A DNA stretch of 64,000 bases from JAHJBR01 sp040757035 (GCA_040757035.1 JBFLYM010000001.1:15126-79125), one strand, 5' to 3'; shown: positions 9,275 to 16,991, numbered from the stretch's first letter. Program-made: numbers and translations. Notes: generated from the sequence alone by a model not told the origin.

Positions 9275-9703
9275 TTATCTTCTTGGTTTTTCCTTTCTCT
9301 TTTTTCTAAGCATTTGTAAATCAACTCCGTTTACTGCGATAACTTTGTATCTGACGCCTGGGACAGAGCCCATTTGACCGCGTTGCGAACCTCCCATACC
9401 TGCTATAAGCACTTCATCATGCTCATCTATATAAGTAATAGCCTTTTCCCGCGTTGCGTGTGCGGTAACTGTTTTACCATTTTTAACCAACTGAACTTTG
9501 ACGCATTTAATAAGACCAGAATGCGGCTGTTTTTGCTCTAGAATTACTTTTTCAAGTACAATTCCTTTTGCCATTGGCGAGCCTTCAAGCGGATCAAATT
9601 TGGATTTAAGTTTTAGTGCTCTTCTTTTCCACCGTTTAGATAACCATCTATAAAGCTTTCTTTTTCTCTTAAGATTTCTGCCAGCATATTCTCCATTTCC
9701 CAT
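9275..9703 (-). CDS. rps12: 30S ribosomal protein S12 (uS12)
   Basis: S12 shapes the decoding centre. Visible features are the archaeal/eukaryotic start (GNGEYAGRNLKRKRKLYRW), KGIVLEKVILEQKQPHSGL, and the conserved loop TYIDEHDEVLIAGMGGSQRG with DMPGVR-like SVPGVRYKVIAVNGV. At 142 aa it matches archaeal S12. The ATG at 9703 follows GGTGA. It is the first gene of the str operon here; the upstream 9704-9800 region is rich in short TATA-like steps but shows no other gene. Confidence 0.95.
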   Translation of the reverse strand: MGNGEYAGRNLKRKRKLYRWLSKRWKRRALKLKSKFDPLEGSPMAKGIVLEKVILEQKQPHSGLIKCVKVQLVKNGKTVTAHATREKAITYIDEHDEVLIAGMGGSQRGQMGSVPGVRYKVIAVNGVDLQMLRKKRKEKPRR

Positions 9704-9886
9704 TGTTTCACCTAAATTTCTACTGTCTAAAGACCATAGAAATTTACAATTTACTATTTTATTATTATACTATGGATACCATACTATAATACTATTATTT
9801 TAACATTTAATATTCTAAAAATATTTAAAATGTAGATTGTAGAAAATATAAATATATATCTAGTTTAATAATTATTGTGTTTACTA

Positions 9887-9900
9887 TATTTATATTATAT
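9887..9900 (+). promoter_or_regulatory. TATA-box region for the hydrolase gene
   Basis: TATTTATATTATAT lies about 35-45 bp before ATG 9934 in an otherwise plain A/T-rich stretch. The spacing fits a start site about 25 bp downstream with a short leader. Confidence 0.35.
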
Positions 9901-9933
9901 CAAAATTCAATAAAAAACTAGAAAGTAATTACC

Positions 9934-12261
9934 ATGGAAATGACAAATAAAACAATAATAATATTAATACTAATTTTGATCGCAGTTTTTACTGTAATTT
10001 ATTTCGTTCAAAATTGGATTGGTAATTTGCCTTCCGCTGTTTGTTATGATTCCGATGACGGGAGAGATTACTCTGTAAAGGGAATTGTTACTTATGGTTT
10101 GGAAAGTAAAACAGATACGTGTGCATATTGTACTGGTCTGTGTATACGTGGAAGTGATAGAAAATGCAAAAGTTCTTGTGGAGCAGTAGTAGAATATTAT
10201 TGCGAAAACAACAAAATTAAATCTAAGACTTACGTCTGTGGAAATGGAAGTACTTGTAAAGATGGGGCTTGCATTTTTGTTACATCAAACACAAAACCTC
10301 AAAACACAAAACCTTCGTGTGGCAATGGGATTTGTGAGCAGGGAGAAACAATACAAACGTGTCCCGATGATTGTGCAACGCTTTCCTGTGTCTCACTTCC
10401 TGAAGAATGGGGGATTCACGGTTTTAACAAATGCACCTTTACCAGTGGCTCTACTTCTGAATGGCCAATTTTAACCAGGTACAATTCCGCTACGGATAGC
10501 TATGATCCGTATGGTTTTGATGTGGATCCTCATTGCCAGTTTCCTTTCTGTAATGAAAAAAGCACAAAAATCGATTATAATGAATATGCGTTTGAGATTA
10601 CGGCAGATTACGCTCCAACTCCAGATGATGTAAAAAGAGTAATCGCTTTCATCGAATCACTTGGTTATAAAGTTGATATTTACAATGATGTTAGTGGTGT
10701 GATTAGCGACGGTTCAAATCCTAATGTCCAGATTGTTAATAATTTTAGAACAGGGTTGGGCACTACTAATGTCGGGAATACGAAAAATAGCTTGGCTCAT
10801 TTTATCTTTCCTCCAAATTTCTCAAAAAAAGATAAATTACCGATTTTAGTTAATAATTTGGGATCTGGTTCTACACCAATTCGTTTTCTTTATAAAGAAT
10901 TCGGTAAAGAATTCGGGGTCTCGCTTTTACTTGAAGTTGTAGCCAAATCTAAAGAAGCGGGTAGAACTGGCATTATTGGCGTTATTCCTGCTGCAGGAGG
11001 ACAGGGCTCGCAGGGTCATAATGAAGAATCGCTCGATGCCTTTGCTGAAACAATCACATATCTTAAACAAAACTTCAATGCTGATAATAATAAAATTATT
11101 ATGTTTGGTAGCTCTCGTGGAGGCGGAACTACCTTAATCAGAACCGCTAATCCTAAGGGACATGATTATAATGTTACTGCATTATTCCCTACTGCTCCAC
11201 CAACTGCTGTTGGAAGTATGGCATCATTAGAGTCTGTTAATATTATTGCAATAGACCATTATTACCAAATGTTTAATGGTTGGTTGTATTATCCAAACTA
11301 TACCGCAACCAAGAACGCTTGGAAATATAATTCAAAATATCCACCGCATACTCTTCAGGCGAGCGCGTGTAAGCCATTATTTAATGTTACTAATATAGAT
11401 GAAGCGGATGCAAGATCAGCAATTGGCTATGCCGATTATCAACATTTTGGTGGAAAATATATAGTCCTTAGCTACGGGACACATGATTATGTAATTCCTT
11501 ATCACCTTTCAATTAAATTTGATGAGGCTTTGAGAAAAGCAGATATCCCTCATAAAACATGTATTTTTCTTAAAGAAGGCCATGGTGACGGTAGTAAAAG
11601 ATGTATGAAGGAGGAGCTGGAAAAATATGTTTTAGATTATTTGACAAAAGGGATAAGTCCTCAATTACCAAATGGTCGTTATTATTATGTTGCTAATATT
11701 ACAAAACATACTTCAGAATCTGCTTTTTACATGGGAAATGAAAATGAAGGCATTACACTTCCTTTTACAGCAATTATCCCGGCTAGTTTAGACAGTAAAA
11801 TAGATTTTGCTGGATATCAAAATGAATACATTGGTAAGCAACAACCAGCAGATCTTATTTTGGTTGGAGCAAAAGGAAAATCCTTCAAAGTTCAGCTTTT
11901 GGATGCGAATCATAATTTTTTAAAAGAGTGGAGCGGTATTTTTGGTCAGAACACTAGTGGTGAAGAGTACCATGTTATCAAAAGTATTCAATTTGAGTGT
12001 CCAGATACTTGTGATTATTACTGGAAATTTTGGTTTGATGGTAAGGAAATCAGTCCTTATAATACCCCCTTTGCTGATAACTCGGGAAAGCCAAAAGAGG
12101 CTATTACTAAAGTAACCACCTGGCAGCCATATATTGATGAAGTGGTAAAGTATTTAGGCTGGGAAAATCTACTTATGGGTATAACCAGCATACCTACGTG
12201 TGGAAATCATATCCGCGAGCAATGGGAAAACGAATTAATTTGTCCTGAAGATTTCACCTAA
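9934..12261 (+). CDS. Membrane-anchored secreted alpha/beta hydrolase, 775 aa
   Basis: An N-terminal hydrophobic anchor (residues about 6-28) is followed by a Cys-rich region and the motif CGNGICEQGETIQTCPDDC (about 129-147), a repeat common in secreted DPANN proteins. The catalytic part has a GxSxG elbow, GSSRG, with Ser394, and candidates for Asp518 (GTHDYVIP) and His550 (KEGHGDG). This is the triad order of prolyl-oligopeptidase/esterase-type alpha/beta hydrolases. A beta-rich C-terminal part ends in CGNHIREQWENELICPEDF, which looks like a worn copy of the Cys motif. The substrate is unknown; an extracellular peptidase or esterase is likely. Confidence 0.7.
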   Translation: MEMTNKTIIILILILIAVFTVIYFVQNWIGNLPSAVCYDSDDGRDYSVKGIVTYGLESKTDTCAYCTGLCIRGSDRKCKSSCGAVVEYYCENNKIKSKTYVCGNGSTCKDGACIFVTSNTKPQNTKPSCGNGICEQGETIQTCPDDCATLSCVSLPEEWGIHGFNKCTFTSGSTSEWPILTRYNSATDSYDPYGFDVDPHCQFPFCNEKSTKIDYNEYAFEITADYAPTPDDVKRVIAFIESLGYKVDIYNDVSGVISDGSNPNVQIVNNFRTGLGTTNVGNTKNSLAHFIFPPNFSKKDKLPILVNNLGSGSTPIRFLYKEFGKEFGVSLLLEVVAKSKEAGRTGIIGVIPAAGGQGSQGHNEESLDAFAETITYLKQNFNADNNKIIMFGSSRGGGTTLIRTANPKGHDYNVTALFPTAPPTAVGSMASLESVNIIAIDHYYQMFNGWLYYPNYTATKNAWKYNSKYPPHTLQASACKPLFNVTNIDEADARSAIGYADYQHFGGKYIVLSYGTHDYVIPYHLSIKFDEALRKADIPHKTCIFLKEGHGDGSKRCMKEELEKYVLDYLTKGISPQLPNGRYYYVANITKHTSESAFYMGNENEGITLPFTAIIPASLDSKIDFAGYQNEYIGKQQPADLILVGAKGKSFKVQLLDANHNFLKEWSGIFGQNTSGEEYHVIKSIQFECPDTCDYYWKFWFDGKEISPYNTPFADNSGKPKEAITKVTTWQPYIDEVVKYLGWENLLMGITSIPTCGNHIREQWENELICPEDFT

Positions 12262-12284
12262 ACAAGGGATTAAAATAAAACAAT

Positions 12285-12839
12285 TTATAAAAAATGGCCC
12301 ATTCTTTCTTTTTTTGTTTTTAGATAATTTTTGTTGTGTTTGTTTGGTTTCATTACCAATGGAATTCGTTCAACAATTTCAATACCGTTCTTCTCAAGTC
12401 CTTCAATTTTTTTTGGATTGTTTGTAATCAGTTTTATTCGCCTTATTCCCATTTTTTTTAGTATTCTTGAAGCAATACTATACGTCCGCATATCGCTTTT
12501 AAATCCAAGTTGATGATTCGCTTCAACCGTATCAAATCCTTTATCTTGCAATTTATAGGTCTTAATTTTGTTCGCAAGTCCAATTCCTCGTCCTTCTTGA
12601 TCAAGATAAAGAATTATTCCTGCGCCTTCCTTTTTTATTATTTCAATCGATTTTTTTAATTGTTCACCACAATCGCACCTAAGCGACTGAAAAACATCAC
12701 CGGTTGTACACCGCGAATGTATTCTGACCAACACTGGCAACGTATTTCTTATTTCCTTATATATAAGCAGAAGATTTCCATCTTTATCTGCATTTAAAAT
12801 AAAATTTCCAAACTTCGTAGGAAAAAACATACCTTTCAT
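12285..12839 (-). CDS. ribA: GTP cyclohydrolase II
   Basis: It opens GTP to 2,5-diamino-6-ribosylamino-pyrimidinone phosphate, the first step of riboflavin synthesis. The zinc site is plain (CRCDCG-type, here LRCDCGEQL, with the preceding Cys of HSRCTTGD), as are the catalytic YLDQEGRGIGL and LGFKSDMRTY and the C-terminal NNPKKI. Length, 185 aa, matches RibA without a RibB domain. Start ATG 12839 is preferred; ATG 12830 is possible. RibA is the bacterial-type enzyme; many archaea use the unrelated ArfA route instead, so this points to transfer or an alternative archaeal inventory. Confidence 0.92.
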   Translation of the reverse strand: MKGMFFPTKFGNFILNADKDGNLLLIYKEIRNTLPVLVRIHSRCTTGDVFQSLRCDCGEQLKKSIEIIKKEGAGIILYLDQEGRGIGLANKIKTYKLQDKGFDTVEANHQLGFKSDMRTYSIASRILKKMGIRRIKLITNNPKKIEGLEKNGIEIVERIPLVMKPNKHNKNYLKTKKERMGHFL

Positions 12840-12848
12840 TTCTAACAA

Positions 12849-13204
12849 ACCATTGTTTCATCTTAAAGGGCGTATCTCAATTATATTATTTGCATAAGTT
12901 ATCTATCAAAAGTTATCTATCAAGGGATTTAAAATAATAACATGTTTTCGTGGCTGTCGATAACAAAGATTTTTGTCATTTATGGAAGATTGAGTAATTT
13001 CAATGTTATTAATTTCTGGAAAGTTGGTTTTATATATTATGTCTATGAAGTCATTTAGTCGAAAATAATTAGCTAAGCATAAAAATGTTACTTTATGATG
13101 TAAAATAGTAATATTAGCGTAATACTCATATCTATTATTGTTGTACGTATTTGACGAAAATCGTATATTGGTACAGGTTATATTTTGTAATATATTGCAA
13201 GAGT
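12849..13204. other. 356-bp gap between ribA and ribC-ribH
   Basis: No confident gene is present. On the minus strand a frame of about 95 codons stays open from near the end of ribC-ribH down to a TGA close to 12912, but it has no ATG or GTG start and is rich in Asn and Ile, as AT-rich noncoding DNA often is. Near ribA, GATAGATAACTT is directly repeated with slight change, and may belong to the ribA promoter. Confidence 0.3.
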
Positions 13205-14128
13205 TTATAAATATTCCGTAAATGATTTCACCATCTTCACGGCAGCTCGAACAGCCCTTTGTGCATAATCTTTTTTTCTTTCTTCTGCTTGTTTTTCGTC
13301 AGCGATAGTTATTATTCCAAGGCTTATTGGTTTGTTGTTTTGAAGAGAAAGTTCCATTATTTTCTGTACAGCGGATTTTGCTATAATTCTATCATGCATT
13401 GTTTCGCCCTTTTTCACGTATCCAAGCGTCACAACCGCATCAATTTTTTTTTCGCAAAGAAGTTTTTTTACGCCAAGTGGAATTTCAAACACACCTGGCA
13501 CTCTTATTATTGAATGCACCACTGCTTTTTCGTTTTTTGCTTCTTCAAGTGCAAAGTCAAGCATTGCATTTGTGAATGTATTGTTGAATTCGCCTACAAC
13601 TATGCCAAGAACAATCGGCCTTTCAATCAGACTTATTTCGCCTTCATCTTCTCGCCCTTGACGTATTCCTTTTCCAGCATATTGTATTAATTCGCCTGGA
13701 TTTGTCGCTAATAAAATCGCGTTGTGCGCGTGTTTTCGCACTCTATTCTCGCAAATTATATAGAATTCTTCCTCGCTCCACGCTTCATTTTCATGCACGA
13801 ATACCTCTATTATGTGTTTGTTTGTCATGAGTTTGGTATTCATTATTCCAAGCGAAGCTTCGTGTGCACATTGAGTATCTATTGTCGCACCTCCAACCAT
13901 TCCGAGCGCCAAACATATATCGCACCCAGAATCAAGAAGTTTTTTGCATTCTGGAGGCAAATCCTTTACTCCAGGAACAGTGGTTCTAATAATTTCCACA
14001 TCTGGATAATTATTTTTTGTTTTCTTTGTTTTCTTTGTTTTTTTTATTTCATCTATCGCAATTGCGCCCATATTCACGCGCGAGAACATCGTGTCCACAA
14101 TCCCGATTTTTACTTTATTTTTTACCAT
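13205..14128 (-). CDS. Fused archaeal riboflavin synthase and lumazine synthase
   Basis: Residues about 1-160 match archaeal riboflavin synthase RibC (KIGIVDTMFSRVNMGAIAID, CDICLALGMVGGATIDTQCA, SLGIMNTKLMTNKHIIEVF). Residues about 165-307 match 6,7-dimethyl-8-ribityllumazine synthase RibH (VLGIVVGEFNNTFTNAML, VPGVFEIPLGVKKL, LGYVKKGETMHD). RibH joins the pyrimidine and butanone phosphate; RibC dismutates the lumazine to riboflavin. The two folds are homologous, and here they are one polypeptide. A KKTKKTKKTK insertion comes from a short DNA repeat. ATG 14128 overlaps the end of ribB by 14 bp. Confidence 0.9.
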   Translation of the reverse strand: MVKNKVKIGIVDTMFSRVNMGAIAIDEIKKTKKTKKTKNNYPDVEIIRTTVPGVKDLPPECKKLLDSGCDICLALGMVGGATIDTQCAHEASLGIMNTKLMTNKHIIEVFVHENEAWSEEEFYIICENRVRKHAHNAILLATNPGELIQYAGKGIRQGREDEGEISLIERPIVLGIVVGEFNNTFTNAMLDFALEEAKNEKAVVHSIIRVPGVFEIPLGVKKLLCEKKIDAVVTLGYVKKGETMHDRIIAKSAVQKIMELSLQNNKPISLGIITIADEKQAEERKKDYAQRAVRAAVKMVKSFTEYL

Positions 14129-14786
14129 AGATATCACTTCCTTTGATAAATGGAATATTGTTTTGTTTTGCGTATTTCATTGCTTGTTTTTTTGTGAGTG
14201 CGTTGCCTCTTCCGAGCATTTCGCACATTACTATTGTTTCGCTCATTCCTGCGAGTTCGCTAAACTTCAGACCAATTTCTGTATGACCGCGGCGATTTTC
14301 AATTCCTCTTCCAATAAGAAGAAAAACATGGCCAGGACTATAAAAGTTTTTTTCAAATTCTTTTTTTTTGTTTGCGTTTTTGTTTGCGTGCTCCTTGTTT
14401 ACACTTTCTACAACTTTTGCGAATTCACGTATAGTCAACGCTCTATCATTGTCTGTTATTCCTGTGAATACTCTTTTATGATTTATTGCAATAGAAAATG
14501 CTGGTTCGTCACCGTAAGCAGTCTTTATGCATATTATCCGAGTCATTCCATAAGCTTTCATAATTTCGCTTATAAATCTAAGCCCGATTTGTTCTGCAAG
14601 CGTCTTTCCCACTGCCATACAAATAAGTCCGCCAGCATCTTTCCTAAGCGTTTCTATTTTCTCTGGAGTAACAAACTTTGGATGAAACACCAAGTCTGCT
14701 TCACCCTCTCGTTTATCATCATCATAAATGACTATGAAATTTCCATTTCTAAACTTATTCAATGCGTTTTCCAATATTTTTCTCAT
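14115..14786 (-). CDS. ribB: 3,4-dihydroxy-2-butanone 4-phosphate synthase
   Basis: It makes the four-carbon precursor of lumazine from ribulose-5-phosphate. Diagnostic segments are IVIYDDDKREGEADLVF (acidic metal-binding loop) and KDAGGLICMAV near the N-terminus, ARTIREFAKVV-like ALTIREFAKV, and GRRGHTEIGLKFSELAG-like sequence with the catalytic His near residue 155. ATG 14786 lies about 25 bp from a TATA box, so the mRNA is probably leaderless; GTG 14801 is less likely. It is followed by ribC-ribH with overlapping ends, indicating translation coupling. Confidence 0.93.
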   Translation of the reverse strand: MRKILENALNKFRNGNFIVIYDDDKREGEADLVFHPKFVTPEKIETLRKDAGGLICMAVGKTLAEQIGLRFISEIMKAYGMTRIICIKTAYGDEPAFSIAINHKRVFTGITDNDRALTIREFAKVVESVNKEHANKNANKKKEFEKNFYSPGHVFLLIGRGIENRRGHTEIGLKFSELAGMSETIVMCEMLGRGNALTKKQAMKYAKQNNIPFIKGSDIYGKK

Positions 14787-14810
14787 GCATCTAATCAGCA
14801 CGATTAACTA

Positions 14811-14856
14811 TTTATAAATATTGACTGTATAAATATTGACTGCAATATAAACAGTC
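14811..14856 (-). promoter_or_regulatory. ribB promoter with tandem 15-bp repeats
   Basis: TATAAATATTGACTG occurs twice in direct succession (14813-14827, 14828-14842) and is followed by CAATATAAACAGTC (14843-14856), an imperfect inverted copy. On the minus strand TATTTATAAATAG is a good TATA box about 25-30 bp from ATG 14786. Overlap of repeats and TATA box suggests a repressor site. The ligand and protein are unknown. Confidence 0.5.
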
Positions 14857-14877
14857 GATATGAACGGCTGATGTAAA

Positions 14878-15124
14878 TATACCGATCCACTAAAAAAACG
14901 TGGATCGCATATACTCATAAACCTTCACGGCCTAAAGGCCGTAGCTTCCTTAAAATGATAAAATGACAATGCAAAGGCATATTTGCCTTTAGGGGAAGCC
15001 GTAGGAAAGGAAGCCCGGTTCTCATCCTAAGGCACAAACGCCTTAGGCTTCCGAACCGTGGAGGTTTACCAATCGAGATAAAACCTAAAAAACAAAACCG
15101 GAAAAACTTAGTTGGTTGAGTATA
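14878..15124 (+). repeat. Structured interspersed repeat, family 1, longest copy
   Basis: The left part carries a GATCCAC/GTGGATC hairpin; the right end reads CGGAAAAACTTAGTTGGTTG. Shorter versions lie at 22766-22862 (inverted) and 39284-39396. The core folds strongly: closing arms AAACCTTCACGG (14919-14930) and CCGTGGAGGTTT (15056-15067), then GCTTCCTT (14944-14951) with AAGGAAGC (15007-15014), an AAAGGCA/TGCCTTT hairpin (14973-14990), GGTTC/GAACC, and a CCTAAGGC/GCCTTAGG hairpin (15026-15047). No protein is encoded. It ends inside the start region of the aIF2-beta gene. A nonautonomous mobile element with a structured RNA core is the favoured reading. Confidence 0.7.
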
Positions 15125-15550
15125 GCATTGAATATTGGTGATTTTATAAAAAAATATGAAGATTTGCTTGATGCTGCGTATAAAAGTATTCCTAAAGAGC
15201 TTTATAGCGGCTCACGATTTGAAATTATGAAATTGGAATCATTTACCGAAGGTACAAAAACTATAGTCAAGAATTTTGGTCAAGCAATGGATACGATAAG
15301 GCGCGATCGCAAAGATGTGATGAAATTCCTTTCCAAAGAACTTGCTGTTCCAATTAATAGCGACGGTGATAGACTTATCTTACAAAGAAAATTCTTTGGC
15401 GACCTAATAAACAAAAAATTTGAAGATTATGTCAATCTTTACGTATTATGTAAGCAATGTAAAAAACCAGATACTCATATAGAAGAGATAGGACACGGTG
15501 TTAAAAACATAATTTGCGAAGCGTGTGGTGCAAGACATTCGATTAAGTGA
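15116..15550 (+). CDS. Translation initiation factor aIF2 subunit beta
   Basis: This subunit of the aIF2 complex helps deliver initiator tRNA to the small ribosomal subunit. The central fold is recognised by SRFEIMKLESFTEGTKTIV, and the C-terminal zinc ribbon by CKQC (about 119) and CEAC (about 138). No ATG is available at the N-terminus. TTG codons at 15116 and 15128 are the candidate starts, and both lie in or beside the end of the structured repeat, so the repeat may have replaced the original start. The gene ends just ahead of aIF1A, with which it probably forms an operon. Confidence 0.9.
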   Translation: MSIALNIGDFIKKYEDLLDAAYKSIPKELYSGSRFEIMKLESFTEGTKTIVKNFGQAMDTIRRDRKDVMKFLSKELAVPINSDGDRLILQRKFFGDLINKKFEDYVNLYVLCKQCKKPDTHIEEIGHGVKNIICEACGARHSIK

Positions 15551-15554
15551 TATT

Positions 15555-15869
15555 ATGCGGAATAATAAGTCATCATCGCCATCAGGGGATGTGCCACAAT
15601 TTAGGATAAGATTACCAAAAGGAAATGAAGTCTTTGGAGTAGTAATTGGATTAGTAGGTGGCAGCAGAACAATTGTTGCATGTAAAGATGGGAAAGAACG
15701 CAATTGCCGCATTCCAGGTAGATTGAAAAATGATATTTGGGTTAGAGATGGAGATATAGTAATTGTGCAACCTTGGGATATAGAAAGTGATAAAAAAGGC
15801 GATATTATTTGGAGGTATACTCCCCTCCAAGCAAAAATGCTTACCGAAAAAGGATTGATAAGAAATTAA
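15555..15869 (+). CDS. Translation initiation factor aIF1A
   Basis: The S1/OB-fold factor stabilises tRNA in the ribosomal P site during initiation. The match covers RIRLPKGNEVFGVVIGLVGG, RTIVACKDGKERNCRIPGR, a DIWVRDGDIVIVQPWDI strand pair and GDIIWRYT, which are the usual eIF1A/IF1 signatures. ATG 15555 (104 aa) is preferred over an upstream GTG that would overlap aIF2-beta. It lies 4 bp after the aIF2-beta stop codon. Confidence 0.93.
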   Translation: MRNNKSSSPSGDVPQFRIRLPKGNEVFGVVIGLVGGSRTIVACKDGKERNCRIPGRLKNDIWVRDGDIVIVQPWDIESDKKGDIIWRYTPLQAKMLTEKGLIRN

Positions 15870-15881
15870 AAAATCTAAAAA

Positions 15882-15998
15882 TGCGATTGCCGGGACTCCC
15901 CACGTATTCTTTTCTTCTTTTAAAAAGGAAAAGGGGTCTGGTTCGGACCCGGGTCCCAAGCTTGGAAGGCTTGCATCCTACCACTAGACTACAATCGC
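15882..15998 (-). tRNA. tRNA-Gly (UCC) with a 46-nt intron in the T loop
   Basis: On the minus strand GCGATTG (5') pairs with CAATCGC (3'), and A73 follows. D arm, anticodon stem CAAGC/GCTTG with loop CTTCCAA (anticodon TCC) and T-stem CCGGG/CCCGG are all intact. The T loop is split after TCCGAA: positions 15896-15941 form an intron, giving a 71-nt mature tRNA without encoded CCA. Near the intron ends CCCC and GGGG can pair, as expected for a bulge-helix-bulge substrate. The intron itself contains the CAGACC hairpin seen elsewhere in the window. The T loop has C at position 55, which is unusual. Confidence 0.82.
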
Positions 15999-16059
15999 AT
16001 AAAAATTTTATATATCTAATATTATGTTTAGTATATATCCACTTTTGTGTATGATTTAT

Positions 16060-16482
16060 CTATATTGTTGTAACAATTTTTTCTATACTACCCCCTACCT
16101 GTTTTATTTTTTCCTCTGCTTTTTTACTCCAGCAAAGTGCACGAATATTTAATGGAATTGATAATACGCCAGAACCTAAGATTTTTCCTTTAAATACAAA
16201 CACTTCTTTTCCATCTTTTTTTTCGATCGTCCCTTTTTTCACCATATTTTCTATCTCAAAAATATTTATTGTGTGCATATCCTTTTTTGTCGGATTAACG
16301 AACCCGCGATTTCCAAAATAATTGGGAGCAAATTTTACAGTCCAAGTTTTTTTATGTTTGTTTAGTCCCGCATGACCAACACCGCCACGGTTTCCACTAC
16401 CCCTTCTATTTTTAACATTACCACAACCATGCGTTCTGCGGCCGCGATATTTTTTTGCTCGTTTTTCTTTTCGTTTTGTCAT
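16060..16482 (-). CDS. rpl15: 50S ribosomal protein L15 (uL15)
   Basis: The archaeal form is recognised by the basic start (KKYRGRRTHGCGNVKNRRG), GSGNRGGVGHAG, and YFGNRGFVNPTKKDMHTINI. The last half contains GILGSGVLSIPLNIRAL-like sequence. ATG 16482 is preferred because it follows the L30 stop at 16497. It is the last ribosomal gene of this cluster; SecY and adenylate kinase, which often follow L15 in archaea, are absent and tRNA-Gly lies just beyond. Confidence 0.92.
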   Translation of the reverse strand: MTKRKEKRAKKYRGRRTHGCGNVKNRRGSGNRGGVGHAGLNKHKKTWTVKFAPNYFGNRGFVNPTKKDMHTINIFEIENMVKKGTIEKKDGKEVFVFKGKILGSGVLSIPLNIRALCWSKKAEEKIKQVGGSIEKIVTTI

Positions 16483-16496
16483 TATTATCACATTTA

Positions 16497-16952
16497 TCAT
16501 GTCATTCTTTTTATAAGAGGCGAAATATCTGGTCTCGCACCAAGATCGCCTTTTGGATAAGGTTGTTTTATGTCTTTATACCCTTTGCGCGGAGGTTTGA
16601 GCGCAAAAACAGGCGTTGCGAATTCGCTTACTTTCGCACCATCCATAATTTTCTTCGTAATGTCCACTATTTCGTCATTATTCAAAATTTCTGAAAGTCT
16701 TTTTGCGCCTTTTTTGCCCTTTTTATAAAGTAAGCGCTCAAGCGCGTTGTTGTCTATTTGACCGAACGTTACATAATCCTTCACAAGATTAAGCATTCCG
16801 CGTACATAGCAAGAGTTTTCCATTACAACGCAATGATTTGGTTTGCGAAGTCGGAGAAGTTCAAGGGTTTTTTTAATTTTAGGTTCTATGTTCCGCTTTC
16901 CGCGTATCCGAATAATCGCGATTTTTGATTTATCAGAAAACTTAATTTTCAC
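16497..16952 (-). CDS. rpl30: 50S ribosomal protein L30 (uL30)
   Basis: Archaeal/eukaryotic L7-type uL30 with the ferredoxin-like core IAIIRIRGKRNIEPKIKKTL, LRLRKPNHCVVME, RGMLNLVKDYVTFGQID and a C-terminal FALKPPRKGYKDIKQPYPKG. Length about 151 aa. GTG 16952 is favoured because GGTGAT lies five bases upstream; TTG 16964 would place that site inside the gene. It is followed directly by L15. Confidence 0.92.
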   Translation of the reverse strand: MKIKFSDKSKIAIIRIRGKRNIEPKIKKTLELLRLRKPNHCVVMENSCYVRGMLNLVKDYVTFGQIDNNALERLLYKKGKKGAKRLSEILNNDEIVDITKKIMDGAKVSEFATPVFALKPPRKGYKDIKQPYPKGDLGARPDISPLIKRMT

Positions 16953-16991
16953 TTTTATCACCAAAATTCAAGGAATTCAAGATATGGGAAT

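Noticed and set aside
12285..12839. RibA as a RibB-RibA bifunctional fragment
   Set aside because: It has only the cyclohydrolase II domain at full length, and RibB is a separate intact gene.
14919..15067. Reading the folded core of family 1 as 5S rRNA, RNase P RNA or an FMN riboswitch
   Set aside because: None of the conserved cores of these RNAs is present, and the core is missing from the other two copies.
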